DNA of 64,000 bases from Brevibacterium jeotgali (GTDB lineage: Bacteria > Actinomycetota > Actinomycetes > Actinomycetales > Brevibacteriaceae): positions 186,001-250,000 of the forward strand of contig NZ_FXZM01000002.1 in the NCBI RefSeq assembly GCF_900169175.1, written 5' to 3'. Within the stretch, counting starts at the first letter, position 1. Every line of letters starts with the position of its first letter. Positions 40,436-49,417 of this stretch are shown piece after piece. Under the pieces are notes generated by a model, which saw only the letters and a program-made list of their open reading frames with translations, had not been told where the DNA came from and did not search any database. The position numbers were made by a program, and so were the translations under genes.

Positions 40436-42423
40436 CGTGCGCCTCCTGTCGGTTCGTCGGTCGCGACCGGCGTCGCATCGCGGCCGGATTCCTCCGCGTC
40501 GCGCTGCGCGCGGGCCTTCCTCTCCGCGAGGCTCAGCCCCGCACCGGCCCTCTCCTCGCGCTTGTCGACGTCCTTCTGTCGGCGCGCGGCCTCCTTGTGG
40601 GACCCCTTCTTCGTCCCGTCCCGCTTCGCGCGGTCCAGGTCGATGTTGAGGGCGCCGCGGTAGCTGGCCCGGGAGACCCCCAGCTGGCGGGGATCCATGC
40701 CGGACATCCGATGCCCGTCGCCGAAGAAGCGGGTCTGCGCGAGGAGCTGCAGGATCGGGTGCGTGAACAGCACTGTCACGAGCAGGTCGACGACCACGGT
40801 GAGACCCAGGGTGAAGGCGAAGCCGCGGACGCTTCCGACCGCGAGCAGGTAGAGGATCACCGCAGCGAGCAGGTTCACTGCCTTGGACGCGAAGATCGTG
40901 CGCTTCGCGCGGTACCAGCCGATCTCGACCGCGGACGTCAGCTTGCGACCACCCCGCAGCTCGTCTCGGATGCGTTCGAAGTACACGATGAACGAGTCGG
41001 CTGCCGCACCGATGCCGACGATGAGGCCTGCCACGCCCGCCAGCGAGAGGCGATAGCCGTACCGCCAGGTCACCAGCAGCAGGAGCAGATAGGTGAGCCC
41101 GCCGGCGACCGCGAGGCTCGAGACGGTGACCGTGCCGAGCACGCGGTACTGCACGAGCGAGTAGATGACGACGAGGCCCAGGCCGATCGCGCCCGCGAGC
41201 ATGCCCTTGGCCAAGTAGTCAGAGCCCAGCGTCGGCGAGATCTGCTGCTCGCTCTGCACCTGGAAGCTGATCGGCAGGGCGCCGTTCTTCAGCTGGTTGG
41301 CGAGCGTCTCGCCCTCGTCCATGGTGAAGGCGCCTGTGATCTGCGCGTTGCCGTCCGTCACGGGGGTCTGCGACTGCGGCGCGGACAGGACCAGTCCGTC
41401 GAGCACGATGGCGAACTGGTCGTACGGCTGCTGCTGGCCGGTGATCGCCGTGGTGATCTGGCCGAACACCTCGCGTCCGACACTGTCGAACTCCAGCGTG
41501 ACGGCCACGCGGTTCGTCTGGGTACCGGTCGAGGACGTCTCGAAGCCGTGGTCCGCGTCCGCCACGTGCGAGCCGTCCAGCTCGACGGGCCCCAGAATGT
41601 ACTTCGCGCTGCCGTCCTGGGCGCACGACACGAACATCTCGTCAGAGTCGGCGGTCGTCCCGCCCGTGCGGTTCGCCGGGTCCGTGCAGTCGAGTTCCGC
41701 GAACCGCGCCATGACCTCGTCATCGGCCCACGACATGTCGGACTGCGGGTCGAAGCGCGGTACCGTGCCGTCCGCTTCGCCGCCTTCACCGGCGGGGGCC
41801 TGGGCCTGGTCAGCGGAGGCCTCAGCCCCTCCCCCCGCCTGCGGGCCCGCCTGCTCGTCGGGAGTGACCGCGCCGCCGCCCTGGGGAGCGTCCTCGGCAC
41901 TGCCCTCCGCAGCGGCCTCGTCGCCCAGCAGCTCTTCGAGCCGCTGGCGATCCTCATCGCTGAGGTCAGCGTTCGGATCCTCCGTCTCCTCCGGAGCAGG
42001 CTCCCCCTGCTGCTGATCGGCGGCCGCGGGCGCACCCACGAATGCGACGCGCCGGAATGCGAGCTGCGCGGACGACCTCACGAGGTTGCGCGTCTCCTCA
42101 TCCGGATTGCCCGGGAGGTTCACGACGATGTTGCGGTCGCCCTGCGTCGAGATCTCCGCCTCCGACACGCCTGTGGAGTCGACGCGCTGCCGGATGATCG
42201 CGACGGCCTGTTCCAGCTGCTCCTGTGAGATCGCCGTGTCCTCGTCGACCTGGGGCTCCAGGATGATCGATGTGCCGCCCTCGAGGTCGAGTGCGAGCTT
42301 CGGAGCCCAGGTCGCGCTCGACCAGATCGCGCCGGCGCCGATGAGCACGGTGAGTGCCACGGCGACGACGCCGAGCCAGACGAAGGACAGGACCGGGCGC
42401 GGTTTGTTCGAGGGTGCGGCCAC
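40432..42423 (-). CDS. secD: Protein translocase subunit SecD with a long acidic/Gly-Ala insert
   Basis: Six-membrane-segment RND-type subunit. 663 aa. The conserved LDLEGGTSIILEP (46-57), GDRNIVVNLPG (95-105) and the FDSVGREVFGQITT/ALDG region are present, with the membrane core at the C-terminal end (GLIVGIGAAADSFIVYFERIRDE). Residues ~131-220 are a Glu/Asp/Ala/Gly/Pro-rich low-complexity insert in the extracytoplasmic P1 head. Starts GTG 42423 with no strong ribosome-binding site. Confidence 0.96.
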   Translation of the reverse strand: MAAPSNKPRPVLSFVWLGVVAVALTVLIGAGAIWSSATWAPKLALDLEGGTSIILEPQVDEDTAISQEQLEQAVAIIRQRVDSTGVSEAEISTQGDRNIVVNLPGNPDEETRNLVRSSAQLAFRRVAFVGAPAAADQQQGEPAPEETEDPNADLSDEDRQRLEELLGDEAAAEGSAEDAPQGGGAVTPDEQAGPQAGGGAEASADQAQAPAGEGGEADGTVPRFDPQSDMSWADDEVMARFAELDCTDPANRTGGTTADSDEMFVSCAQDGSAKYILGPVELDGSHVADADHGFETSSTGTQTNRVAVTLEFDSVGREVFGQITTAITGQQQPYDQFAIVLDGLVLSAPQSQTPVTDGNAQITGAFTMDEGETLANQLKNGALPISFQVQSEQQISPTLGSDYLAKGMLAGAIGLGLVVIYSLVQYRVLGTVTVSSLAVAGGLTYLLLLLVTWRYGYRLSLAGVAGLIVGIGAAADSFIVYFERIRDELRGGRKLTSAVEIGWYRAKRTIFASKAVNLLAAVILYLLAVGSVRGFAFTLGLTVVVDLLVTVLFTHPILQLLAQTRFFGDGHRMSGMDPRQLGVSRASYRGALNIDLDRAKRDGTKKGSHKEAARRQKDVDKREERAGAGLSLAERKARAQRDAEESGRDATPVATDEPTGGAR

Positions 42424-42456
42424 GTTATCGCTTTCGGGAGGGGGAGGGTGTGCGAG

Positions 42457-43005
42457 TCAGCGGCGGTCGCCGTCGGAGTCCACGTCGTCGACGTCCTCCG
42501 CATCATCGGCATCGGGGTCGGACGTCTCACGCGAGGAGCCGTCTGCCGCATCTGCGCGCGAGTCGTCCGCGTCCGCCCGCTCATCGACGTCCGCATCCCC
42601 GTCGATCGGGGCCCCTGCGGTGCCGTGCTCGTCATCATGCGCGTCGGTGGGGGTGAGAGAGGACAGGTCGTCCGGGATCTGCGTGTCACCGAGATCGGCG
42701 TCGACCCGGTCGGAATCCGTGTCCGCGCCGGCGTCGTGCAGGCCCGCGTCGACCGGCTCGTCGATCTGGCCGATCGCCTGGCGGTGGACGGTGAGCACTG
42801 TGCCGGGGCCCGCCTCGATCGTCACCTTGTTCTCCTCGGGCAGGACGTCGACGACCGTGCCGAACACACCGAAGGTCGTCATGACCCGTGCGCCGACGAC
42901 GAGTCCGGAGGACAGCTTCTCCTGCTGCTGCCGCTGCTTCTTCCGCGAGTTCATCATGAAGAAGATGAGCAGAGCGCCGAATCCGAGGATCAGGATCATT
43001 TCCAT
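42457..43005 (-). CDS. yajC: Sec translocase accessory protein YajC with acidic C-terminal tail
   Basis: Small membrane protein that associates with SecDF. One membrane segment (residues ~3-18) followed by RKKQRQQQEKLSSGLVVGARVMTTFGVFGTVVDV, the YajC signature. From residue ~82 to the end (182) it is an Asp/Ala-rich tail, far longer than E. coli YajC. ATG start 43005. Precedes secD by 33 bases; upstream lies a TAGACT box. Confidence 0.95.
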   Translation of the reverse strand: MEMILILGFGALLIFFMMNSRKKQRQQQEKLSSGLVVGARVMTTFGVFGTVVDVLPEENKVTIEAGPGTVLTVHRQAIGQIDEPVDAGLHDAGADTDSDRVDADLGDTQIPDDLSSLTPTDAHDDEHGTAGAPIDGDADVDERADADDSRADAADGSSRETSDPDADDAEDVDDVDSDGDRR

Positions 43006-43052
43006 GGGGCCGGAGCCGCCTTTCGTCAGTGGAGTCGAGTAGACCGCGTGTC

Positions 43053-43058
43053 AGTCTA
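43053..43058 (-). promoter_or_regulatory. -10 box (TAGACT) for yajC-secD-secF
   Basis: TAGACT about 50 bases upstream of yajC, between ruvB and yajC. No clear -35. Confidence 0.4.
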
Positions 43059-43099
43059 GTGCGACCGCACGAGTCTCTCACATCAGGGCCTCCGAGTGC

Positions 43100-44161
43100 T
43101 CAGAACGGCGCTTCGGGAGGCTCATAGCCGAGGTGCCGCCAGCCGGCGTCCGTCACGATGCGACCGCGCGGGGTACGCGTGATGAGGCCCTCTCGCACGA
43201 GGAACGGCTCCGCGACCTCTTCGACCGTCTCCGCCTCCTCCGCCACGGACACGGCGAGGGTGCTGAGGCCGACGGGGCCGCCCCGGAAGCGACGGCAGAG
43301 GGCCTGCAGCACGGACCGGTCGAGTCGGTCGAGGCCCAGCTCGTCCACCTCGTAGACGCGCAGCGCCGCGCGGGCGGCATCCTCGTGGATGGTGCCGTCT
43401 CCCCGCACCTGCGCCCAGTCGCGCACGCGCCGCAGGAGCCGGTTCGCGATGCGCGGTGTGCCCCGCGAGCGGGAGGCGATCTCCTGCAGGCCGGCAGAAT
43501 CCGCTGCGATCTCCAGCTTCCCCGCCGATCGGACGAGGACCCGGTGCAGATCCTCCGTGGAGTAGAAGTCGAGGTGTCCGGTGAAGCCGAAGCGATCGCG
43601 CAGCGGCGCGGGCAGCAGACCCGAGCGGGTCGTCGCCCCGACCAGGGTGAAGGAGGGCAGCTCCAGCGGGATCGCAGTCGCGCCCGGCCCCTTCCCGACG
43701 ATCACGTCGACCCGGAAGTCCTCCATCGCGACGTAGAGCATCTCCTCCGCGGCCCGCGACATCCGGTGGATCTCATCGACGAAGAGCACTTCGCCCTCCT
43801 CCAGGGAGGAGAGGATCGCAGCGAGGTCACCCGCGTGCTGGATCGCGGGCCCGGACGTGACCCGGAGCGGCTTGTCGATCTCATGGGCGATGATCATCGC
43901 GAGCGTCGTCTTGCCGAGGCCCGGAGGACCGGACAGCAGCACATGATCCGGTGCGCGGCCCCGGGCCTGCGCGGCATCGAGGACCAGCGAGAGCTGTTCT
44001 CGCACCTGCGGCTGGCCGACGAAGTCGCCCAGTCCGCGCGGACGCAGCGCGGCCTCCGCAGCGCGTTCGGGGTCGCCCGCGCCGGCGCGGGTGAGCTGCT
44101 CCTCCTCTGCGCCGGTGGGTCCGTCGTCGTCGACGTCTACTTCGTAGGAGCGATCCGTCAC
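43100..44161 (-). CDS. ruvB: Holliday junction branch migration helicase RuvB
   Basis: AAA+ motor of the RuvAB branch-migration complex. From GTG 44161, which overlaps ruvA's stop (GTGA), it is 353 aa. Walker A GPPGLGKT at 78-85, the DEIHRM Walker B region, sensor GATTRSG and a C-terminal winged helix ([25 protein letters not shown]). A longer open frame upstream lies in ruvA and is not real. Confidence 0.97.
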   Translation of the reverse strand: MTDRSYEVDVDDDGPTGAEEEQLTRAGAGDPERAAEAALRPRGLGDFVGQPQVREQLSLVLDAAQARGRAPDHVLLSGPPGLGKTTLAMIIAHEIDKPLRVTSGPAIQHAGDLAAILSSLEEGEVLFVDEIHRMSRAAEEMLYVAMEDFRVDVIVGKGPGATAIPLELPSFTLVGATTRSGLLPAPLRDRFGFTGHLDFYSTEDLHRVLVRSAGKLEIAADSAGLQEIASRSRGTPRIANRLLRRVRDWAQVRGDGTIHEDAARAALRVYEVDELGLDRLDRSVLQALCRRFRGGPVGLSTLAVSVAEEAETVEEVAEPFLVREGLITRTPRGRIVTDAGWRHLGYEPPEAPF

Positions 44162-44754
44162 AGGCGACCGCCCAATGTGCGCAGCGCATCGCGCAGCAGC
44201 GCGGGAACGGCGGCATCGGGAGTCGCCTCGCGTGCCTGCGCGACCGCGTTCTCCGCCTGCATCTGCTTCCACCCCAGACCGATGAGCGCGTCCACGACCT
44301 GGTCGCCCGGGGCGACGGCGGGAGCGGCATCAGTCCCCGGGAGTCCGACTCCCCCTGCCGGCAGCTTGCCGGTGAGTTCGAGGAGCATCCGTGCGGCGCC
44401 CTTCTTCCCGATCCCCGGGACGGTGGTGAGAGCCGCCTGGTCCTCGGCGGCGACGGCCGCCCGCACGCCATCGGAGCCGAGCACGGCGAGCACCGCCATC
44501 GCAAGCTTCGGCCCCACTCCGGACACCGTGAGCAGCACGCGGAACACGGATCGTTCGTCTGCGGCTTCGAAGCCGTACAGGGTGAGCGAATCCTCACGGA
44601 CGACGAGCTCGGTGTGCAGGTCGACCTCCATGCCGTCGCGCAGTCGTGCGGCGTGGGCCGGCGTGACGGTGACGAGTCTTCCGACTCCCCCGGACACGAG
44701 GATGACGGAGTCCGCTGCTGCGGAACGGGCGGTGCCGGACAGGTACGCGATCAA
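44158..44754 (-). CDS. ruvA: Holliday junction branch migration protein RuvA
   Basis: Junction-binding tetramer that loads RuvB. 198 aa: N-terminal OB domain ([35 protein letters not shown]), two helix-hairpin-helix motifs (SGVGPKLA and VPGIGKKGA) and the C-terminal RuvB-binding domain ([18 protein letters not shown]). Start is TTG at 44754, the first plausible codon for the conserved MIAYLSG, with AGGAGGAG just upstream. Confidence 0.96.
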   Translation of the reverse strand: MIAYLSGTARSAAADSVILVSGGVGRLVTVTPAHAARLRDGMEVDLHTELVVREDSLTLYGFEAADERSVFRVLLTVSGVGPKLAMAVLAVLGSDGVRAAVAAEDQAALTTVPGIGKKGAARMLLELTGKLPAGGVGLPGTDAAPAVAPGDQVVDALIGLGWKQMQAENAVAQAREATPDAAVPALLRDALRTLGGRL

Positions 44755-44817
44755 CGGCGCTCTCCTCCTGGGGGTGCAGTCGACCAGGGACTGCTATCGA
44801 ACACGTGTGCGATTGTC

Positions 44818-44823
44818 AGTCTA
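44818..44823 (-). promoter_or_regulatory. -10 box (TAGACT) for ruvAB
   Basis: TAGACT about 65 bases upstream of ruvA in the ruvC-ruvA gap; the leader then carries AGGAGGAG before the TTG start. No clear -35. It would let ruvAB be expressed apart from ruvC. Confidence 0.4.
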
Positions 44824-44840
44824 GCGATCCGGCGGTGGGT

Positions 44841-45440
44841 TCACGACTGCGCCGCGCGCAGCGCCCGCGCCCACTGCTCCTGAGCAGCGGTGAGGCCGGA
44901 ACCCTGTCTGCCCGCGGCACGCCGGTTGAGCACGTCCTTGTTCTTCCCGGGCGTCGACGCGCCGGCGGTCGCGCCGCGCCACAGGTGGGTGATCGCGAGT
45001 GCGAGCGCATCCGCAGCGTCCGCCGGCTTCGGCGGGGCGTCCAGACGAAGGATGCGGGCGACCATGTGCGTCACCTGCTTCTTGTCGGCTCGTCCGCTGC
45101 CGGTGACGGCCGCCTTCACCTCGGAGGGCGTGTGCATCGCCACGGGGATCCCCCGGCGCGCCGCCAGCCCCATCGTGAGTCCGGAGACCTGTGCGGTCCC
45201 GATGATCGTGGAGACGTCCGACCGTGCGAAGACCCGCTCGACCGCGACGACGTCCGGCCGGTGCTCGTCGATCCAGCTGTCGAACGACTCCGCGATGCGT
45301 CCCAGCCGGACATCGACCGACTCGTCCGACGGTGTCCGGACGACTCCCACCGCGACGAGCTCCGGCTGTGTGGGCCGACCCGATTCGACCACGCCCAGGC
45401 CCAGTCGGGTGAGCCCGGGGTCGACACCCAGGACGCGCAC
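44841..45440 (-). CDS. ruvC: Crossover junction endodeoxyribonuclease RuvC
   Basis: Holliday junction resolvase. 199 aa with the four catalytic carboxylates in place: Asp7 (GVDPGL), Glu68 (VERVF), Asp141 and Asp144 (DAADA). Starts GTG 45440, three bases after yebC. A basic, disordered C-terminal tail follows the core. Confidence 0.97.
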   Translation of the reverse strand: MRVLGVDPGLTRLGLGVVESGRPTQPELVAVGVVRTPSDESVDVRLGRIAESFDSWIDEHRPDVVAVERVFARSDVSTIIGTAQVSGLTMGLAARRGIPVAMHTPSEVKAAVTGSGRADKKQVTHMVARILRLDAPPKPADAADALALAITHLWRGATAGASTPGKNKDVLNRRAAGRQGSGLTAAQEQWARALRAAQS

Positions 45441-45443
45441 GGG

Positions 45444-46199
45444 TCAGCCCTCGTCGAGTTCGGCGAGCACCTCGTCGGACACGTCGAGGTTCGTGTACAC
45501 GTTCTGCACGTCGTCGAGATCCTCCAGCGCTTCGATGAGGCCGAACACCTTCCGTGCCGCGTCGGCGTCCACGGGCATCTCGACGTGCGCCACGAACGCC
45601 GCCTCCGCGGACTCGTACTCGAGCCCCGAGTCCTGGAGAGCGGTGCGGACGGCGACGAGGTCAGTGGCCTCGGACACGATCTCCCACTGCTCGCCCGCGT
45701 CCTTGACCTCTTCTGCCCCGGCCTCGAGTGTGGCCTCGAGGATCGCGTCCTCGTCAGCCGACGACTTCAGCACCGTGACGACGCCCTTGCGATTGAAGTT
45801 GTAGGCGACGGACCCGGGGTCTCCCATCGAGCCGTTGTTCCGCGTGACCGCCACGCGGACGTCGGAGGCTGCGCGGTTGCGGTTGTCCGTGAGGCATTCG
45901 ATGAGGAGGGCGACTCCGCCGGCGCCGTAGCCCTCGTACAGGATCGTCTCGTAGTCGACGCCGCCGCCGTCCAGGCCGCCGCCGCGCTTGACCGCACGAT
46001 CGATGTTGTCGCTGGGGACGGAGAGCTTCTTGGCCCGCTGCACTGCGTCGAACAGCGTGGGATTGCCTTCGAGGTCGGGGCCGCCGTTGCGCGCCGCCAC
46101 TTCGATGTTCTTGATCATCTTGGCGAAGAGCTTGGCGCGCTTCGCGTCGATCGCGGCCTTCTTGTGCTTGGTCGTCGCCCACTTGGAGTGGCCTGCCAC
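45444..46199 (-). CDS. YebC/PmpR-family protein (TACO1-like)
   Basis: 251 aa. Starts [39 protein letters not shown], the family signature. Members were annotated as transcriptional regulators, but recent work links them to relief of ribosome stalling at proline-rich stretches. It has its usual place beside ruvC. GTG start 46199 with AAGGAG five bases upstream. Confidence 0.96.
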   Translation of the reverse strand: MAGHSKWATTKHKKAAIDAKRAKLFAKMIKNIEVAARNGGPDLEGNPTLFDAVQRAKKLSVPSDNIDRAVKRGGGLDGGGVDYETILYEGYGAGGVALLIECLTDNRNRAASDVRVAVTRNNGSMGDPGSVAYNFNRKGVVTVLKSSADEDAILEATLEAGAEEVKDAGEQWEIVSEATDLVAVRTALQDSGLEYESAEAAFVAHVEMPVDADAARKVFGLIEALEDLDDVQNVYTNLDVSDEVLAELDEG

Positions 46200-46252
46200 G
46201 TGTTCTCCTTACGGATCCGATGCGTGTCTCTTGCTGCGTGTCGAGTGACACG

Positions 46253-46873
46253 TCATTCTACAGTCGGCCGTCCCCCCAGCTGGGACCGCACCGCCGCCAT
46301 CCGCTGCACGACCGTCACGATGCACAGCAGACTGAGGACCCCCAGCGCGAGGGTGAGCACCACGACCGGAACACCCAGGCCGACGATGCCCGTGACGACG
46401 AGCGTGACGAGCAGCCGGTCCGCTCGCTCGGCGATCCCGCCGGCGGCCTGCACCCCCAGCGCCTCGCCCCGGGCACGCACGTAGGACACGAGCGAACCGG
46501 TCACCAGGCACACGAGTGCGAGCAGCGCCGTGAGCGGGTCGTCGGCGCCCAGGAAGAACCACAGCGCCAGTCCGACGAACACCGCGGAGTCGGCGATGCG
46601 GTCGAGGGTCGAGTCGAGGAACGCGCCCCAGGCCGACGAGGCGCCGGAGAGCCTGGCCATGATCCCATCGAGCATGTCGGCCAGCACGAACACCGTGATG
46701 ACGACCGTGCCCCAGAACAGGTGGCCGAGCGGATACGCGACGAGGGCGCCGATGCACACGCCGGTCGTCCCGATCACCGTCACCGCGTCCGGGGAGATCC
46801 CGATGCGCAGCAGTCCGCGCGCCGGCGGAGTGAAGAGCCGGGTGAAGGCCGCACGCGCGATCGAATTGAGCAT
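46253..46873 (-). CDS. pgsA: CDP-alcohol phosphatidyltransferase, probable phosphatidylinositol phosphate synthase
   Basis: 206 aa membrane enzyme with six or so membrane segments. The CDP-alcohol motif is complete: Asp66, Asp69-Gly70, Ala73-Arg74, Gly83, Asp87 and Asp91. The family uses CDP-diacylglycerol; the place of pgsA between HIT/thrS and yebC in other actinobacteria and the LDGIMARLSG spelling favour phosphatidylinositol phosphate synthase over phosphatidylglycerophosphate synthase. It starts at ATG 46873, overlapping the peptidase gene's stop by one base. Acyltransferase and PimA genes that usually follow are absent. Confidence 0.82.
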   Translation of the reverse strand: MLNSIARAAFTRLFTPPARGLLRIGISPDAVTVIGTTGVCIGALVAYPLGHLFWGTVVITVFVLADMLDGIMARLSGASSAWGAFLDSTLDRIADSAVFVGLALWFFLGADDPLTALLALVCLVTGSLVSYVRARGEALGVQAAGGIAERADRLLVTLVVTGIVGLGVPVVVLTLALGVLSLLCIVTVVQRMAAVRSQLGGRPTVE

Positions 46874-48849
46874 CAGCCGTCCTGCGCGTGCCTGCGAGCG
46901 ACCGGTAGGCCGAAGCGCCGGGACCACCAGTCGTTGATCGCTTCGAACCGGCTGATGCGGTGCAGCGGCCGTCCGCTGCGGGAGAGTTCGTGGTCCTCCC
47001 CCGGGAAGACGAGCATCTCCGCTTCCACACCGTGACGCAGGAGTCCCGCGTAGAACTGCTGGGCCTGTTCGAGCGGGCACCGGAGATCCTGCTCGGAGTG
47101 GACGACCAGACAGGGTGTGCGGATGTCCTCCACGTGCGCGAGCGGAGACTGCCGTGCCACGGCGTCGGCGTCCGTGCCGAGGTATTCGCGGCCGAAGAAC
47201 CCGCCGATGTCGCTCGTGCCTGCGAAGGCGACCGGATCGAGGAGGCCCCGTTCGACGATCGCGCCCGCGAAGCGGTGGTCCCGGGCGATCACCATCGCCG
47301 TGAGGTATCCGCCATAGGACCCGCCCTGCACTCCCAGGCGCTCTGCGTCGAGCCCGGGGTGGGTCGACAGTGCGGCGTCGAGGACCGCGAGCACGTCATC
47401 GGCGGCCGGGGCCGCGAAATCGCCGCGCACTGCCTCGCCCCACGCACGACCGCGGCCGGCGGAGCCGCGCGGATTCGACCAGACGACGGCGACGCCCGCG
47501 TCGAGCAGCGACTGCACCTCGTCGAAGGCAGCCGCAGTGTACTGCGCGAACGGACCGCCGTGGATCGAGAGGACGACGGGATGAGGGCCCGGCCCCGGCG
47601 GGATCGCGCACCAACCGTGCACATCTCCCCCAGCGGTCACCGCCGTCACCGAGTGCGCCGCGTACCAGTCCCGCGGATCGAGCTCGGTCAGCTGGACCGG
47701 CGCAGACTGCTGATCTGAGATATCGACGCGGAAGACCTCCCCGCAGCTGCGCGGAGTGGCCGCGGTGACGACTGCGGACGCGTCCGCCGCCGCATCGAAG
47801 CCGGTGACTGTCCACGTCGCCGGTGTCAGCGCCCGGATCCGCTGATCGGCCGCCGCACCGTCGGCGAGGTCCACCGCCACGAGGCGTTCGGCACCGTCGT
47901 CGGTCATGAGGCACAGCGCCTCACCCCCCACGATCCGGAGGTCGCCTCCCAGCTCACCTCGGTCGCGGGGCGTGAGTCGGAGCGTGGATCCATCGCGCAC
48001 GTCGTGGATGTGGAGGCCCGCCACCTGCGCGACGAAGTCCGAGCGGCTGGGGCCCACATCGATCGCCAGCAGTGCGATCCGGTCACCATCGATCCAGGCG
48101 TGGGCCTGGACGCTGAGATCTCCCACGGCGACCGCGCGCGGCTCCCCGTCCTCGACGATCCACACCGTCGACCGCAGATCGGCCCGGGTGCCCGGGGCCG
48201 ACGCGTGGCCGAGGACGGAGACCCTGCCGTGCTGTGCACGCACATCGCGGACATCCCCGTCGAGGCGGAGGACCTCGTGGACATCCGGCAGCGGGATCTC
48301 GCCGGCCGGTGCCGGCTCGGATTCGGCTGCCAGCGGCACGCGCACGAGGCGCGCGGGCCGATCGAGGACGTAGCCCACACCGTTCGACTGATAGGTGAGC
48401 GTCGTGATCCTGCGGGGAGGCTCCGCCTCGGCGCTCACGGCGGGATCCGTCCCGTAGCGGCCGGGCTCCGGGTCGCGGGCGACGAGGTAGGCCTGCGTCC
48501 CGTCGGGCGTGAGGACGAATTCTGTGGCACCGAGCGGCAGGTCAGTCACGGCACGGCCCATCCCGTCCTCTCCCGTGACCCACAGCTGCGCCGGCTGTGA
48601 GCGCGGCGCCCGGAGGTGGGCGGTGACCGACCCCGCGCGGGTGAATGCCCTATCCGACCAGCCGGATGAGATGCGCTGCGCTGCGCGCGGAGCGGACGGC
48701 TCCGGCGCGAGTGCCGCCGTGTGGAATCGGGTCGTGCAGCTGTCGGAGACCGCATCCGGACGCGTCATCTCGAAGAGGACCCGGTCGCCGTCGAGCACCG
48801 GGCGGCCGAGGGTGTGGAGGGAACTCACGAGTGCGTGCGCGTCAGGCAT
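46873..48849 (-). CDS. S9-family serine peptidase (acylaminoacyl-peptidase/prolyl oligopeptidase type)
   Basis: 658 aa. An N-terminal beta-propeller-like region (~1-390) is followed by an alpha/beta-hydrolase domain with Ser511 in GGSYGG, Asp588 in HSEQDL and His620 in GEDHEL, a full catalytic triad. The family cleaves short peptides in the cytoplasm; no signal peptide is visible. It sits between the HIT gene and pgsA, with 8-base and 1-base overlaps, so it belongs to the same operon, which is unusual for this locus. Confidence 0.92.
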   Translation of the reverse strand: MPDAHALVSSLHTLGRPVLDGDRVLFEMTRPDAVSDSCTTRFHTAALAPEPSAPRAAQRISSGWSDRAFTRAGSVTAHLRAPRSQPAQLWVTGEDGMGRAVTDLPLGATEFVLTPDGTQAYLVARDPEPGRYGTDPAVSAEAEPPRRITTLTYQSNGVGYVLDRPARLVRVPLAAESEPAPAGEIPLPDVHEVLRLDGDVRDVRAQHGRVSVLGHASAPGTRADLRSTVWIVEDGEPRAVAVGDLSVQAHAWIDGDRIALLAIDVGPSRSDFVAQVAGLHIHDVRDGSTLRLTPRDRGELGGDLRIVGGEALCLMTDDGAERLVAVDLADGAAADQRIRALTPATWTVTGFDAAADASAVVTAATPRSCGEVFRVDISDQQSAPVQLTELDPRDWYAAHSVTAVTAGGDVHGWCAIPPGPGPHPVVLSIHGGPFAQYTAAAFDEVQSLLDAGVAVVWSNPRGSAGRGRAWGEAVRGDFAAPAADDVLAVLDAALSTHPGLDAERLGVQGGSYGGYLTAMVIARDHRFAGAIVERGLLDPVAFAGTSDIGGFFGREYLGTDADAVARQSPLAHVEDIRTPCLVVHSEQDLRCPLEQAQQFYAGLLRHGVEAEMLVFPGEDHELSRSGRPLHRISRFEAINDWWSRRFGLPVARRHAQDG

Positions 48850-49417
48850 CCCCACCCCATGCCTCGGCCACGAGCCTGCGGACCTCGTCGTGCACCTGCG
48901 GCAGTGCCTTCGTCTGGGCGATGATCGGGAGGAAGTTCGCGTCCCCGCTGAACCGCGGGACGACGTGCTGGTGCAGATGCGCGGCGATGCCGGCGCCGGC
49001 CACGGCACCCTGATTCATCCCGAGGTTGAAACCGGCCGGACCGGACACTCGCCGGATGGTCCGCATCGCCTCCTGCGTGAAGGCGCCGAGCTCCTGCGCC
49101 TCATCCGCAGTGAGATCCGTGTAGTCCGCAACGTGACGATACGGGCAGATGAGCAGGTGCCCCGGATTGTAGGGGTACAGGTTGAGGACCGCGAAGACGG
49201 ACTCCCCGCGCGCCACGATGAGCCCCTCGGAATCCTCCCGACTCGGAGCAGCGCAGAACGGGCAGTCGGCGTTCCCGTCGTCCGTGGGCTTCGCCGGACC
49301 CGCGACGTAGACCATCCGGTGCGGCGTCCAGAGGCGCTCGAACCCGTCCGTCTGACGGGGGAAGCTCGCAGCGTCCTCCGCTTCCGGTCCGATTCCGTGG
49401 CCGTCTCCGGTGGTCAT
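48842..49417 (-). CDS. HIT-domain nucleotide hydrolase/phosphorylase
   Basis: 191 aa. The HIT motif HxHxH is at 147-151 (HLHQH), and CPFC (52-55) supplies a probable structural zinc site; [22 protein letters not shown] is diagnostic. These enzymes hydrolyse Ap4A-type dinucleotides and related nucleotide conjugates; substrate unknown. ATG 49417 overlaps thrS's stop (ATGA). This is the standard neighbour of thrS in actinobacteria. Confidence 0.93.
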   Translation of the reverse strand: MTTGDGHGIGPEAEDAASFPRQTDGFERLWTPHRMVYVAGPAKPTDDGNADCPFCAAPSREDSEGLIVARGESVFAVLNLYPYNPGHLLICPYRHVADYTDLTADEAQELGAFTQEAMRTIRRVSGPAGFNLGMNQGAVAGAGIAAHLHQHVVPRFSGDANFLPIIAQTKALPQVHDEVRRLVAEAWGGDA

